A stretch of 64,000 nucleotides of DNA, taken from positions 28,155-92,154 of the forward strand of contig JAJFFN010000007.1 in assembly GCA_021776635.1 (NCBI GenBank). The letters run 5' to 3'. Position 1 is the stretch's first letter; every line of letters starts with the position of its first letter. The notes beneath the pieces were generated by a model. It worked only from the letters and a program-made list of their open reading frames with translations. It had not been told where the DNA came from and searched no databases. The translations under genes and the position numbers were made by a program. Origin of the DNA: Robiginitomaculum sp. (lineage in GTDB: Bacteria; Pseudomonadota; Alphaproteobacteria; Caulobacterales; Maricaulaceae). Shown one piece after another: positions 19,790 to 29,930 of this stretch.

Positions 19790-19813
19790 GTGCAAATCAT
19801 CGATTATTTGCAC
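19790..19813. promoter_or_regulatory. Perfect 8-bp inverted repeat between maeB and glnB
   Basis: GTGCAAAT (19790-19797) and ATTTGCAC (19806-19813) are exact inverted copies 8 bases apart, in the AT-rich region between divergent maeB and glnB. The half-sites point the opposite way to the usual NtrC TGCAC...GTGCA pattern, so I do not assign a regulator. It fits a dimeric repressor or activator site. Confidence 0.4.
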
Positions 19814-19912
19814 ATTTATTCAGCATTTTTATAATATTTCAAATTTCGCGTAATCCAGCGAAAATTTTCTCTAGGCAGGTGGTTTATTTCCAATATTTTG
19901 TCACGTTAATAA

Positions 19913-20263
<351 letters not shown>

Positions 20264-20301
20264 TTTATTACACATTTAGCACAAAGAAAAACGAGGAAAT
20301 T

Positions 20302-21705
20302 ATGTCAGAGAAAATTTTAAAAAAAATAAAAGATGAAAACATCGGTTATGTCGATTTACGATTTTCTGATGTTCGCGGAAAAATGCATCATGTCACCTTT
20401 GATGCCAGCATGGTTGACGAAGACTTATTCGAAGACGGAACCATGTTTGATGGATCATCAATAGATGGTTGGAAAACCATTGATGCTAGTGACATGGTAT
20501 TAATGCCTGACCCTGAAACGGCAGATATTGACCCCTTTTATCAGCAAGACACCATGACTATTTTTTGTGATGTCTTAGAACCAGATACAGGTGAAGCCTA
20601 TAACCGCGATCCGCGTAGTACTTGCAAGGCGGCTGAAACCTATATCAAAACGGCTGGCGTTGGTGATAAGGTATATTTCGGCCCAGAAGCAGAATTTTTT
20701 GTATTTGATGATGCCCGATGGGACACAAGCCAAAACAATACGAGCTATAGTCTCGATTCGGTAGACGCTCCGTATAATTCGAATACACAATATAACGGCG
20801 GCAATATGGGCCATCGCCCTGGGCCAAAAGGTGGTTATTTCCCTGTGCCGCCTGTTGACCACGATCAAGATATGCGTACAGAAATGCTAGCCGTCATGAC
20901 AGAACTCGGATTGCAACCAGAGAAGCATCACCATGAAGTGGCACCTTCGCAACACGAGCTTGGAATGAAATTTGCCACCCTCTTGACTATGGGTGACCGG
21001 ATGCAGCTTTATAAATACATTGTCCACAATGTTGCCCATGCTTATGGCAAAACGGCTACTTTTATGCCCAAACCTATCCATGAAGACAATGGAACCGGCA
21101 TGCACGTACACCAATCTATCTGGAAGGATGGCAAACCCTTATTTGCGGGGGATGAATATGCAGGATTGTCTAAATCCTGCCTGTATTATATAGGTGGCAT
21201 TATTAAGCATGCCAAAGCAATCAATGCTTTTGCCAATTCATCAACCAACTCTTATAAACGCCTCGTTCCTGGTTTTGAGGCTCCAGTCATGTTGGCTTAT
21301 TCTGCCAGAAACCGGTCTGCATCGGTTAGGATTCCGTGGTGCGCATCCCCGAATGGAAAGCGCTTGGAAGTTCGTTTCCCTGATCCAGCTGGCAACCCTT
21401 ATTTGACCTATACCGCACTTCTAATGGCTGGTCTTGACGGCATTAAGAACAAAATTCATCCTGGCGACCCAATGGATAAAGATCTGTATGACCTCCCGCC
21501 TCAAGAAGCCGCCAATATTCCTCAAGTGTGTGGCTCTTTGCGTGAGGCACTCGAAAACCTCGACTCTGATCGCGAATTCTTAAAGGCTGGTGGTGTTTTT
21601 GATGATGACCAAATTGATGCTTATATAGAGCTAAAAATGCAAGAAGTACATCGCCTAGCAATGCATCCGCATCCAGTCGAATTTGATATGTATTATAGTT
21701 GTTAA
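20302..21705 (+). CDS. glnA: Type I glutamine synthetase
   Basis: A 467-residue enzyme that makes glutamine from glutamate, ammonia and ATP. Signatures are FDGSSIDGW (residues about 49-57), the ATP-site region [20 protein letters not shown] and [20 protein letters not shown]. Tyr396 in [10 protein letters not shown] is the site adenylylated by GlnE in this class, so activity is likely covalently regulated. The ribosome site ACGAGGAAAT precedes the ATG. Transcription ends at the two-way terminator shared with typA. Confidence 0.97.
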   Translation: MSEKILKKIKDENIGYVDLRFSDVRGKMHHVTFDASMVDEDLFEDGTMFDGSSIDGWKTIDASDMVLMPDPETADIDPFYQQDTMTIFCDVLEPDTGEAYNRDPRSTCKAAETYIKTAGVGDKVYFGPEAEFFVFDDARWDTSQNNTSYSLDSVDAPYNSNTQYNGGNMGHRPGPKGGYFPVPPVDHDQDMRTEMLAVMTELGLQPEKHHHEVAPSQHELGMKFATLLTMGDRMQLYKYIVHNVAHAYGKTATFMPKPIHEDNGTGMHVHQSIWKDGKPLFAGDEYAGLSKSCLYYIGGIIKHAKAINAFANSSTNSYKRLVPGFEAPVMLAYSARNRSASVRIPWCASPNGKRLEVRFPDPAGNPYLTYTALLMAGLDGIKNKIHPGDPMDKDLYDLPPQEAANIPQVCGSLREALENLDSDREFLKAGGVFDDDQIDAYIELKMQEVHRLAMHPHPVEFDMYYSC

Positions 21706-21722
21706 TTGCCGACTACATAAAT

Positions 21723-21762
21723 AAAACCCAGACGGTTTATGACCATCTGGGTTTTACTTTTT
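21723..21762. terminator. Two-way terminator between glnA and typA
   Basis: A 14-position stem with a single mismatch (21723-21736 with 21742-21755) is flanked by T-rich sequence on the plus side and A-rich on the other. It can therefore terminate both convergent genes. Confidence 0.85.
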
Positions 21763-21770
21763 TAATGATT

Positions 21771-23621
21771 TTACTGAATCTCGCCTGCTTTACGCGCTTG
21801 CTTTTTGCGTTCGTGCTCAAGCAGATAACGTTTGCGAATACGAATGCTTTGTGGGGTGACTTCTACCAGTTCGTCGTCATTGATAAATTCCAAAGCGTAT
21901 TCCAAAGTCACGTCAATAGGCGTGGTCAAAACGACGGCTTCATCTGTACCAGAAGCACGTACATTTGTAAGCTGCTTACCTTTTATCGGGTTTACAACGA
22001 GATCGTTATCACGGGCATGGATTCCTATGACCAGACCTTCATAGACAGGCGCTTGATGACCAACCATCATTTGTCCACGTTCTTGCAGGTTGAATAATGC
22101 GAAGGCCACGGCTGTTCCCGTGTGTTTGGAAATTAACACGCCCTTGGCGCGACGGCCAATCGTACCGCCTACACGCGGTGAATATTTATCAAAGACATGA
22201 TACATCAGGCCAGAACCAGAAGTGGTCGTTAAAAAATCGGACCTAAAACCAATGAGGCCACGCGTCGGAATTTCGTAATCCAGACGAACCCTACCCTTAC
22301 CGTCTGGCACCATGTCTTTCAGCAAGCCTTTTCGGACACCCAGTTTCTCCATAACAGCTCCTTGATGATCGGCTTCTACGTCAACCGTCAAAACTTCCCA
22401 AGGCTCACAAAGAACATTATCTATGGTTTTATTAATCACTTGCGGGCGGGAAATCGCCAATTCATACCCTTCGCGGCGCATGTTTTCTATCAGGATAGAC
22501 AGATGTAATTCCCCGCGACCAGAGACCTTAAATTTATCAGGATCGTCGAGCGGCTGTACGCGAAGTGCAACATTGTGAATCAGTTCTTTTTGTAAGCGAT
22601 CACCAATGTTTCGGGACGTCACATATTTACCTTCCCGGCCCGCGAACGGACTATTATTTACTTGAAACGTCATAGATATAGTTGGCTCATCTACGGTTAA
22701 TGCTGGTAATTGTTCAATTTTTGTAGGGTCACATACACAATCTGAAATCCCTAGACGGTCAATACCTGTAAAACAGGCAATATCCCCTGCATATACTGCA
22801 TCCATTTCAATCCGCTCTAGCCCCATGAATCCATACGGTTGTAGTACCTTTGCTTTGCGGGTAATGCCATCAGGTGCCACGACCATAACATTTTGTCCGC
22901 GTTTAATGGATCCACGTAGCACCCGACCAATACCTATTACACCTGTATAGGACGAATAATCCAATGCGCTTATTTGCAAAAGTAGAGGCCCATCAGAATT
23001 AACATCCGGTACCGGTGTATGGGTAACAATTGCTTGGAAGAGTGGTGCCATATCCGCGCCTTCGGTTTCGCTGTCATCACTTGCCCAACCATTTAGAGCA
23101 GATGCATAAACTACCGGAAAGTCCATTTGTTCATCATTCGCACCAAGGCGATCAAATAAATCAAACGTTTGATCAACCACCCAATCTGGCCTAGCCCCAA
23201 CACGGTCAATTTTATTGACAACAACAATTGGCTTTAAACCTTGCTCTAAAGCTTTTTTGGTAACAAAACTCGTTTGGGGCATAGGGCCTTCAACTGCATC
23301 GACCAATAACACGACGCTGTCGACCATAGACAGTACGCGTTCAACTTCACCGCCGAAATCCGCGTGCCCAGGTGTATCGACTATATTAATGCGCCATTCT
23401 GTCCCTTCTTGGTCTGTCCAAGCTATGGCCGTGTTTTTAGCCAATATCGTAATGCCGCGTTCTTTTTCGATATCGCCTGAGTCCATGACGCGCTCTGCCT
23501 GTTCACCGCGCTCATCCAACGTACCCGATTGGCGCAAGAGTTTATCTACCAGTGTAGTCTTGCCGTGGTCAACATGGGCTACGATCGCTACATTTCGCAG
23601 CGTTTTAATACGATCAGTCAT
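21771..23621 (-). CDS. typA: Ribosome-associated GTPase TypA/BipA
   Basis: A 616-residue translational GTPase. G1 is [15 protein letters not shown] near residue 15-30, [13 protein letters not shown] is switch [17 protein letters not shown] is G3 and VVNKIDR is G4. The C-terminal half contains the TypA-specific [20 protein letters not shown]. It assists ribosome assembly and stress adaptation. A short hairpin (TTTAGG 23658-23663, CCTAAA 23673-23678) lies in its upstream region, of unknown role. It is downstream of marR on the same strand with a 66-base gap. Confidence 0.97.
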   Translation of the reverse strand: MTDRIKTLRNVAIVAHVDHGKTTLVDKLLRQSGTLDERGEQAERVMDSGDIEKERGITILAKNTAIAWTDQEGTEWRINIVDTPGHADFGGEVERVLSMVDSVVLLVDAVEGPMPQTSFVTKKALEQGLKPIVVVNKIDRVGARPDWVVDQTFDLFDRLGANDEQMDFPVVYASALNGWASDDSETEGADMAPLFQAIVTHTPVPDVNSDGPLLLQISALDYSSYTGVIGIGRVLRGSIKRGQNVMVVAPDGITRKAKVLQPYGFMGLERIEMDAVYAGDIACFTGIDRLGISDCVCDPTKIEQLPALTVDEPTISMTFQVNNSPFAGREGKYVTSRNIGDRLQKELIHNVALRVQPLDDPDKFKVSGRGELHLSILIENMRREGYELAISRPQVINKTIDNVLCEPWEVLTVDVEADHQGAVMEKLGVRKGLLKDMVPDGKGRVRLDYEIPTRGLIGFRSDFLTTTSGSGLMYHVFDKYSPRVGGTIGRRAKGVLISKHTGTAVAFALFNLQERGQMMVGHQAPVYEGLVIGIHARDNDLVVNPIKGKQLTNVRASGTDEAVVLTTPIDVTLEYALEFINDDELVEVTPQSIRIRKRYLLEHERKKQARKAGEIQ

Positions 23622-23687
23622 AATAGGAATACCGTTTTTAAATCAAATTTGGCTCCCTTTAGGCGGTATTATCCTAAAGTTCCAGAG

Positions 23688-24128
23688 TTATTTACCGCTT
23701 TGTACTTCGGTAAATTTATCTAAGAAAGAAATAAGTTTGTTCATGTCCGAACGAGAAAACATTTCTTTCATTGTTTTTTCTTGACAAAGGACATCTGGGA
23801 TAATCTTGGCAAAGAGATTTGAACCCGCACCGCTAAGCGACAAAGATGCAGATCGCCCGTCTTGTTCATTTATACTGCGTACAACTAGATTGCGGTCTAG
23901 CATTTTCCCAACAGCTCGGCTCACCGTGGTCTTATCCATTCCCGTTTTATCGGCAACCATTTGTGCAGTCATTTCTTGTGAACTTGCAAGAACGGCCATT
24001 ACGCGCCATTGGGTGCGGCTAAGGTTAAAGGGTGTATAAATTTTGGAAATATTTTTTGATACTGTGTTTGCTGCAATCGACAAACGATAAGGTAAAAATT
24101 CTTCGAGATGAAAATCAAATTTAGTCAT
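23688..24128 (-). CDS. MarR-family transcriptional regulator
   Basis: A 146-residue winged-helix protein. The recognition region [20 protein letters not shown] is followed by the wing [20 protein letters not shown], the conserved DxRS-type element of MarR proteins. It would bind DNA as a dimer and respond to a small molecule. Inverted repeats lie directly upstream, so autoregulation is likely. The divergent neighbour, a GNAT acetyltransferase, may be a target. Confidence 0.9.
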   Translation of the reverse strand: MTKFDFHLEEFLPYRLSIAANTVSKNISKIYTPFNLSRTQWRVMAVLASSQEMTAQMVADKTGMDKTTVSRAVGKMLDRNLVVRSINEQDGRSASLSLSGAGSNLFAKIIPDVLCQEKTMKEMFSRSDMNKLISFLDKFTEVQSGK

Positions 24129-24130
24129 AC

Positions 24131-24205
24131 TTGGTATTAAACACCAATACCTTGATTATAAAGCAAAAATATTTTGTCCGTTTTTTTTCGGTATTGGGCA
24201 TTACC
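24131..24205. promoter_or_regulatory. Candidate MarR operator pair upstream of the marR gene
   Basis: GGTATT (24133-24138) and AATACC (24146-24151) form a perfect inverted repeat with 7-base spacing, starting 5 bases before the marR ATG. A related element, GGTATT...ATTACC, lies at 24190-24205 upstream of the divergent acetyltransferase gene. Shared half-sites at both promoters suggest one regulator, most simply the adjacent MarR protein (inference). Confidence 0.5.
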
Positions 24206-24255
24206 AAACTTTATTATGTTCTTTGTATTTACTTGTACTTATATAAAAAGACACA

Positions 24256-24711
24256 ATGAAAGATTTTATAGTTCGAGAGTTTATTCACCAAGATATACCG
24301 CAACTCTTAGAGATGATGCGCGCATTAGCGACGTTTGAAGGTTATATTGAGGATTTTGTTGTGGATGAGCAGACTTTGACCGAATGGGGTCTTGGCAAAA
24401 ACCCTAAATTCCATGTGTTCGTCGCAGAACAGAATAGCGAATTACTCGCTTATGCTGCCTGTTACGAAATTCCTTTTACAATGGATAGCCGCCCAACTCT
24501 CGTCCTTAAGGAAATGTATGCTTTGCCAAAGGCACGCGGGACAGGTGCCGCCGCAGCTACATTGCAAGCGGTCATTGGTAAAGCAAATTCTATTGGAGCT
24601 GGGCGCATCAATTGGTTGGTCCTCCCTGATAATGAACGTGCCAAGAATTTTTATACTAAGCATGGTGGTAAACAGGATACAAATTGGCATCAGTGGCATA
24701 TTCTCCTATAG
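24256..24711 (+). CDS. GNAT-family N-acetyltransferase
   Basis: A 151-residue acetyltransferase. LKEMYALPKARGTGAAAATL is the acetyl-CoA-binding motif A (pattern R/Q-x-x-G-x-G/A) and LPDNERAKNFYTKHGGKQ is motif B. It resembles the diamine/polyamine acetyltransferase-like group, but the substrate cannot be read from sequence. It is divergent from marR with candidate operators between. Confidence 0.85.
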   Translation: MKDFIVREFIHQDIPQLLEMMRALATFEGYIEDFVVDEQTLTEWGLGKNPKFHVFVAEQNSELLAYAACYEIPFTMDSRPTLVLKEMYALPKARGTGAAAATLQAVIGKANSIGAGRINWLVLPDNERAKNFYTKHGGKQDTNWHQWHILL

Positions 24712-24809
24712 CGCACATCACATTATTGGACAATTACGCACAATCGCATTTTACCTCTTCACATCACAATAAATAGGCGTAGATGTGTTTTTACAATAAG
24801 AGGCGACAT

Positions 24810-26174
24810 ATGATTAAGAGTATAAATCCAGCCACAGAGCAAATAGTGGAAACTTACGATGCGTTAAATGCCGCAGGTATAGAATCAGCTTTGACGCTTG
24901 CCAAAGCTACTTCAAAATATTGGACTAAGACGGAATTATCCACACGCGTGTCATTGGTACACGCACTGGCCGATACCCTAGAAAAAACGGCTAACACATC
25001 TGCCCTGCTCATGACTAAAGAAATGGGCAAAACAATAGCTGCTGGCAAGGCAGAGATAGATAAATGTATTAAATATTGTCGTTATACGGCGGACATGGCT
25101 CATGATTACCTTGCAGATGAAGTTGTAGAAACGCAGTACAAACAGTCATTCACTCGTCCACAACCTCTTGGTACCATTTTACTCGTTATGCCGTGGAATT
25201 TTCCGTTCTGGCAAGTAATTCGCGTAGCGGTCGCCGCAATATTAGCTGGGAACACCTGCTTGCTGAAACATGCATCCAATGTACCGGGTTGCGCTTTAGA
25301 GATTGAGAAAATTTTTATAAAATCCGGATTCCCCAAAGGTGTCTTTCAAACACTTTTGATTGCTTCAAGTGCGGTCAAATCTATCTTGGAAGATGGCCGT
25401 GTTCACGGCGCTTCAGTAACTGGTTCAGAACACGCAGGGTCGTCAGTCGCCAGTATTTGCGGCACACAAATCAAGCCTTGCGTTTTAGAACTGGGTGGCT
25501 CAGACCCCTTTATTGTTATGCCGAGCGCTAATCTGGCCGGCGCTATAAGCCACGCTATAACTGGCCGCATGCGTAATAATGGGCAAAGCTGTATTGCCGC
25601 AAAACGATTGATCGTTCATGCCGATATCTATGATGATTTCAAGGCAGGATTTATAGCAACAATGAATGAGATAAAAATTGGCGATCCCTTAGATGAAAAA
25701 ACTGGCATGGGACCTATAAGTTCAAAAAAAGCACAAATGGAAATTACCGAAATGTTGCACTTAGTAGAACGGCAAGGGGCGGAAATTACAACAGGCACAC
25801 AAAAAATACCGAAAATTGGTTATTACCTGCGCCCGAGCATCTTGGAAAATGTTCGCCCCAATATGGATATATACGACCAGGAAATATTTGGACCAGCAGC
25901 CATGTTGTTCAAAGTGAATTCAATCAACGAAGCTATAAGCTTGGCAAATGATATTCCCCTTGGCTTATCTTCCGTATTGTTTTCAAATGATGAAGCGGAG
26001 CAAAAACTAGCTATAAACGAGCTACAATCCGGCTCCACCTATATTAACCGTTATGCCAGCTCCGATATCCGCATGCCGTTCGGCGGTACCAAACGCTCCG
26101 GCTTTGGCCGCGAAATAGCAAAACAAGGATTGCGTGAATTCACAAACCTCAAGACGGTAATTATTGCGAATTAG
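24810..26174 (+). CDS. Aldehyde dehydrogenase, succinate-semialdehyde dehydrogenase-like
   Basis: A 454-residue NAD(P)-dependent aldehyde dehydrogenase. VLELGGSDPFIVMP holds the general-base glutamate, NNGQSCIAAKR the catalytic cysteine, and LLVMPWNFPFWQVIRVA the cofactor entry helix. The overall pattern closely follows E. coli Sad (NAD-dependent succinate-semialdehyde dehydrogenase), including LKHASNVPGCA. The frame extends nine codons upstream, but ATG 24810 has AAGAGGCGAC just before it and matches family length. Glutaryl-CoA dehydrogenase follows on the same strand, which would fit amino-acid (for example lysine) catabolism if the substrate is glutarate semialdehyde. That assignment is inference. 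Confidence 0.88.
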   Translation: MIKSINPATEQIVETYDALNAAGIESALTLAKATSKYWTKTELSTRVSLVHALADTLEKTANTSALLMTKEMGKTIAAGKAEIDKCIKYCRYTADMAHDYLADEVVETQYKQSFTRPQPLGTILLVMPWNFPFWQVIRVAVAAILAGNTCLLKHASNVPGCALEIEKIFIKSGFPKGVFQTLLIASSAVKSILEDGRVHGASVTGSEHAGSSVASICGTQIKPCVLELGGSDPFIVMPSANLAGAISHAITGRMRNNGQSCIAAKRLIVHADIYDDFKAGFIATMNEIKIGDPLDEKTGMGPISSKKAQMEITEMLHLVERQGAEITTGTQKIPKIGYYLRPSILENVRPNMDIYDQEIFGPAAMLFKVNSINEAISLANDIPLGLSSVLFSNDEAEQKLAINELQSGSTYINRYASSDIRMPFGGTKRSGFGREIAKQGLREFTNLKTVIIAN

Positions 26175-26182
26175 CACTTGCC

Positions 26183-26197
26183 CCAATAGCCTATTGG
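26183..26197. repeat. Short palindrome upstream of gcdH
   Basis: CCAATAG, one base, CTATTGG: a perfect 7-bp inverted repeat between the aldehyde dehydrogenase stop and gcdH. There is no T-run, so it is not a terminator; an operator or mRNA stem are both possible. Confidence 0.3.
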
Positions 26198-26230
26198 CGT
26201 ATTTAGACTTAACAATTCAATGAGAGTATT

Positions 26231-27412
26231 ATGGCTGATAAATACGGAAAATTTAACTGGGAAGACCCGCTAAATCTGAGCGGGCTTTTATCCGAGGAAG
26301 AAACGCTGGTTATGGATACGGTGCGCAGCTATGCGACCGATAAATTGATGCCACGGATACTTGAAGCTAACCGCAATGAAACCTGCGACCCTACAATTTT
26401 TAAGGAAATGGGCGAACTTGGGTTGCTAGGCTGCACCATAGACGGTTATGGTTGCGCCGGCCTCAATTATGTTAGTTACGGGCTTGTCGCACGTGAAGTA
26501 GAACGCGTTGATAGCGGCTATCGCTCTATGATGAGTGTACAATCATCCCTCGTCATGCATCCGATTTATACATTCGGTACCGAAGCCCAACGCGAAAAAT
26601 ATTTACCTAAATTGGCCACAGGAGAATGGGTGGGATGCTTTGGCTTAACGGAGCCAGACGCAGGGTCTGACCCTAGTTCTATGAAAACACGTGCAAAATC
26701 CGTCGATGGTGGGTATGTCTTAAACGGCGCAAAAATGTGGATTACCAACTCACCTATTGCAGATGTATTTGTAGTTTGGGCTAAGGATGACGACGGCGAT
26801 ATTCGCGGTTTCGTATTAGAAAAAGGCACGACTGGCCTGTCCTCTCCAAAAATAGAGGGTAAATTTTCACTGCGCGCGAGTATCACTGGCGAAATTGTCA
26901 TGGAAGATGTGTTTGTTCCCGAGGAAAATAAATTCCCTGAAATTAAAGGATTGAAGGGTCCGTTTTCGTGCCTCAATAAAGCCCGCTTTGGCATTGCCTG
27001 GGGCTCTATGGGCGCTGCTGAATTTTGTTGGCATGCAGCACGCGGGTACACTCTCGACCGCAAACAATTCGGTAAACCATTAGCACAAACCCAGCTCATT
27101 CAAAAAAAGCTGGCGGATATGCAAACTGAGATAACTTTGGGCTTACACGCATGCTTGCAAGCTGGTCGATTGATGGACGCAGGCGAGCTCGGCATTGAGG
27201 CTATCTCCCTCATAAAGCGTAACAACTGCGGCAAAGCGCTCGACATTGCCCGTACTGCCCGTGATATGCACGGCGGCAACGGCGTCGCTGACGAATTTCA
27301 CATCATCCGCCATGCTATGAACCTAGAAGCCGTCAATACTTATGAGGGTACTCACGACGTTCATGCACTTATTTTAGGAAGAGCAATCACCGGTTTACAG
27401 GCCTTCTTTTAA
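26231..27412 (+). CDS. gcdH: Glutaryl-CoA dehydrogenase
   Basis: A 393-residue acyl-CoA dehydrogenase that oxidises and decarboxylates glutaryl-CoA to crotonyl-CoA in lysine/tryptophan breakdown. The catalytic base is Glu372 in [39 protein letters not shown] carries the arginine that marks glutaryl-CoA dehydrogenases among their relatives. [18 protein letters not shown] and [17 protein letters not shown] are the FAD/substrate loops. GAGAGTATT precedes the ATG. It sits 56 bases after the aldehyde dehydrogenase. Confidence 0.94.
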   Translation: MADKYGKFNWEDPLNLSGLLSEEETLVMDTVRSYATDKLMPRILEANRNETCDPTIFKEMGELGLLGCTIDGYGCAGLNYVSYGLVAREVERVDSGYRSMMSVQSSLVMHPIYTFGTEAQREKYLPKLATGEWVGCFGLTEPDAGSDPSSMKTRAKSVDGGYVLNGAKMWITNSPIADVFVVWAKDDDGDIRGFVLEKGTTGLSSPKIEGKFSLRASITGEIVMEDVFVPEENKFPEIKGLKGPFSCLNKARFGIAWGSMGAAEFCWHAARGYTLDRKQFGKPLAQTQLIQKKLADMQTEITLGLHACLQAGRLMDAGELGIEAISLIKRNNCGKALDIARTARDMHGGNGVADEFHIIRHAMNLEAVNTYEGTHDVHALILGRAITGLQAFF

Positions 27413-27496
27413 GCAATTAAATTGGTGAAAAATAAAACTGGAATGTTTTATTGTATTTTTGAATGGGCTCGGATATAGAGCCGCAACACCCACTAT

Positions 27497-27570
27497 GGCA
27501 CCATGGCGGAGTGGCTACGCAGCGGATTGCAAATCCGTGTACCCCGGTTCGATTCCGGGTGGTGCCTCCA
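27497..27570 (+). tRNA. tRNA-Cys (anticodon GCA)
   Basis: Acceptor GGCACCA pairs with TGGTGCC. The D-arm is GCGGAGTGGCTACGC. The anticodon stem encloses TTGCAAA (anticodon GCA), the T-arm is CCCGGTTCGATTCCGGG, then T and an encoded CCA. 74 bases with CCA. Confidence 0.97.
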
Positions 27571-27598
27571 AAATTTTCTTATAACTGGAATCCAAGTC

Positions 27599-29236
27599 AT
27601 GAAGCCAACACCCACGAGGCCATCTCTAAGCGCGTTCGCGAAAAACCTGTCTTTTACAAAATGGCGCAACCCCAAATTTACAGAATATTCGCCGGAACGG
27701 ATTAAAATCGAAACTTTAGCGGGTTTAACCGTTGCACTTGCATTGGTACCAGAAGCAGTCGCATTTTCTATCGTTGCCCATGTTAACCCTCTTGTCGGCC
27801 TATATGCTGCGTTTATTGTTGGCTTGATAACTGCGTTAATCGGTGGGCGTCCAGGAATGATATCAGGGGCTACCGGTGCACTCGCAGTTGTTATGGTCGA
27901 ATTGGTACTCCACCACGGTATCGAGTATTTATTCGCCACAGTAATCTTGATGGGCATATTACAAATACTGGCCGGTGTGCTGCATTTAGGAAAATTCATT
28001 AGACTTGTACCACACCCAGTCATGCTTGGTTTTGTAAATGGGCTGGCCATTGTTATTTTTAGTTCCCAATTGGATATGTATAAAATAGGCCCCGAAGGTG
28101 CCAGGGTCTGGATGGATACAATTACATTGGTCACTATGATAGGTTTGGTCGGTTTGACGATGGCTATCATCTGGGTTATGCCTAAAATAACCCATATTGT
28201 ACCTGCGCCCTTGGCTGGCATTATTATTACCGCTGCACTTGTAATCGGGTTTGGAATTAATGTACCAGATGTTGGCTCTATGGCCTCAATAAAAGGTGGT
28301 CTACCGACATTTCATATTCCTTACTTCCCCGATGTGAATAATGCGCAAGCCCTATGGGAGGTACTGGTCATTATATTTCCTTATGCTCTCATCTTAGCGG
28401 CTATAGGTTTGATAGAAAGTTTGCTCACCTTGAATTTGGTCGGCGAGATGACAGGAAAACGTGGAGGGACATCGCAAGAATGTGTAGCGCAAGGCATTGC
28501 CAATACCGTAACTGGTTTTTTCGGTGGCATGGGTGGTTGTGCGATGATCGGCCAATCGATGATTAACGTAAAGTCCGGAGGCCGCACACGTTTTTCTGGT
28601 GTGACCGCAGCACTTTTCTTGCTTGGATTTATCCTTTTTGGCTCAAGTATTATTGAACGTATTCCGCTGGCCTCCTTGGTTGGTGTAATGTTTATGGTGG
28701 TCATAGGCACATTTGCCTGGCGCAGCTTGACAATAATGAAAAAAATTCCGCTTACTGATGCCCTTGTGATTATCTTGGTGACGGTGGTAACAGTTATGAC
28801 CGATTTGGCTATAGCGGTTGTTGTCGGGGTTATTGTCTCTGCATTGGCCTTTGCTTGGAGTACAGCTACACGTACTATGTCCCGCGTGGAAATGACGGAA
28901 GACGGTACGAAAATATATAATCTTGAAGGGCCACTGTTCTTTGGCTCCGTAGAAAGTTTCGCGGAACTCTTTGATCCAGAGAATGATCCTAACCATGTCA
29001 TTGTTGATTTTATGAACAGCCGTGTCGTTGACCAATCAGCCTTACAAGCGATCGAAAATTTAGCATTTAAGTATAAATCCAATGGCAAAAGTTTACAATT
29101 GCGTCACCTCACCCAAGATTGCCACAAATTGTTGAAACGTGCCGGTCAGCTTATGGTAGATGCAAATGACGACCCAGAATACCAAGTCGCCGTAGATTAT
29201 TCGGTTAAAACCGGTATTTTGGGGGGCGGACATTAA
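27599..29236 (+). CDS. SulP-family anion transporter with STAS domain
   Basis: A 546-residue membrane protein. The SulP core starts with LTVALALVPEAVAFSIVAHV and continues through about a dozen helices (QECVAQGIANTVTGFFGGMG is a conserved core loop). The C-terminal STAS domain contains VIVDFMNSRVVDQSALQAI. SulP proteins carry sulfate, bicarbonate or dicarboxylates; this sequence does not tell which. The frame is open back into the tRNA-Cys gene. I start at ATG 27599, 28 bases after the tRNA, where similarity begins. Confidence 0.9.
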   Translation: MKPTPTRPSLSAFAKNLSFTKWRNPKFTEYSPERIKIETLAGLTVALALVPEAVAFSIVAHVNPLVGLYAAFIVGLITALIGGRPGMISGATGALAVVMVELVLHHGIEYLFATVILMGILQILAGVLHLGKFIRLVPHPVMLGFVNGLAIVIFSSQLDMYKIGPEGARVWMDTITLVTMIGLVGLTMAIIWVMPKITHIVPAPLAGIIITAALVIGFGINVPDVGSMASIKGGLPTFHIPYFPDVNNAQALWEVLVIIFPYALILAAIGLIESLLTLNLVGEMTGKRGGTSQECVAQGIANTVTGFFGGMGGCAMIGQSMINVKSGGRTRFSGVTAALFLLGFILFGSSIIERIPLASLVGVMFMVVIGTFAWRSLTIMKKIPLTDALVIILVTVVTVMTDLAIAVVVGVIVSALAFAWSTATRTMSRVEMTEDGTKIYNLEGPLFFGSVESFAELFDPENDPNHVIVDFMNSRVVDQSALQAIENLAFKYKSNGKSLQLRHLTQDCHKLLKRAGQLMVDANDDPEYQVAVDYSVKTGILGGGH

Positions 29237-29562
29237 TGCATGTCTTAACGGATATACGAGAAATATTCATTAATCTGAATCAAATCTAAAAATAAATGCC
29301 AAAATTAACTTTTTTTTAACCAACTTCGTTAATAAGAAAGAAGTCTTCTCTTGAAGACACCCCACCATTCACCTAACACCTTCGGGAGCTTTCGAGCTCC
29401 CTTTTTTTTGCAGGTGTCTTAGGGTGGCAAATAACTAGAAAAAACTTCAGTTTCAGGTAAAATAACTATTGTCGCACCAAGTGTCTTAATGCTATCAGGC
29501 ACGGCCTTGATAACAAGAGGCGTGGAGGGTCACAGACCCTACAGGGAAAATAAAGAGCATAT
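29237..29562. other. Gap: possible small RNA and a short coding remnant
   Basis: Two hairpins lie in tandem: GTCTTC/GAAGAC (29343-29358, 4-base loop) and the terminator at 29384-29409. A short transcript ending there could be a small RNA, but no clear promoter is visible. On the minus strand, 29419-29526 reads as a protein-like stretch including VIKAVPDSIKTLGATIVILP with no upstream start: a possible gene fragment. GGGT/ACCC near 29526-29539 forms a small stem just before the tRNA-Asn gene. Confidence 0.3.
29384..29409 (+). terminator. Intrinsic terminator downstream of the SulP gene
   Basis: Perfect 7-bp stem GGGAGCT/AGCTCCC with a TTCG tetraloop, followed by eight T. It is about 150 bases after the SulP stop, leaving a long 3' region or a separate small transcript. 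Confidence 0.9.
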
Positions 29563-29638
29563 TCCGCAATAGCTCAGTTGGTAGAGCAAATGACTGTTAA
29601 TCATTGGGTCGCAGGTTCGAGTCCTGCTTGCGGAGCCA
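29563..29638 (+). tRNA. tRNA-Asn (anticodon GTT)
   Basis: Acceptor TCCGCAA pairs with TTGCGGA. The D-arm is AGCTCAGTTGGTAGAGC, the anticodon loop CTGTTAA (anticodon GTT) and the T-arm GCAGGTTCGAGTCCTGC, with an encoded CCA after discriminator G. A decayed integrase lies 0.3 kb downstream, consistent with an old insertion at this tRNA. Confidence 0.97.
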
Positions 29639-29685
29639 CTTTTATCAATTAAATCAATAGTTTACGATGGGATTGGGGTTTTGAT

Positions 29686-29730
29686 GTCCGACTTGTCCGA
29701 CGGCTAAATCGTCGGACGTCCGACTTTTTA
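29686..29730 (+). repeat. GTCCGAC repeat cluster after tRNA-Asn
   Basis: GTCCGAC occurs in direct orientation at 29686, 29695 and 29718 and inverted (GTCGGAC) at 29711. The 29695/29711 pair makes a 7-bp stem with a 9-base loop, and the last direct copy runs into TTTTT. It may terminate the tRNA transcript. The extra copies allow alternative pairings and may reflect a duplicated recombination site beside the integrase remnant. Confidence 0.45.
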
Positions 29731-29783
29731 TGTATCTTTCCAGCCTATTGTTGACTATCAATTCGCATAAGGCAGGGGAAAAT

Positions 29784-29927
29784 ATGGACATATTGCATAG
29801 ATTTTTATCCTATCTCGCCAATGTCGCTCACCCTAATGCAACGATAGAGAAACGTATTAGTGGTTTGATTGTGGTGGTGGTTGTGATTGCTTCAGTCGTC
29901 ACACTGTACCAAGGGCTGGCTGGTTAA
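29784..29927 (+). CDS. Small single-span membrane protein, unknown function
   Basis: A 47-residue peptide starting MDILHRFLSYLANVAHPNAT with one strongly hydrophobic helix, SGLIVVVVVIASVVTLYQGL. GCAGGGGAA lies 6 bases before this ATG, a good ribosome site. The same frame is open further upstream but without one. No family recognised. It stands alone between tRNA-Asn and the integrase remnant. Confidence 0.55.
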   Translation: MDILHRFLSYLANVAHPNATIEKRISGLIVVVVVIASVVTLYQGLAG

Positions 29928-29930
29928 ACC

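Noticed and set aside
27503..27598. Upstream extension of the SulP frame into the tRNA-Cys gene
   Set aside because: The extension is translated tRNA sequence; the first supported start is 27599.
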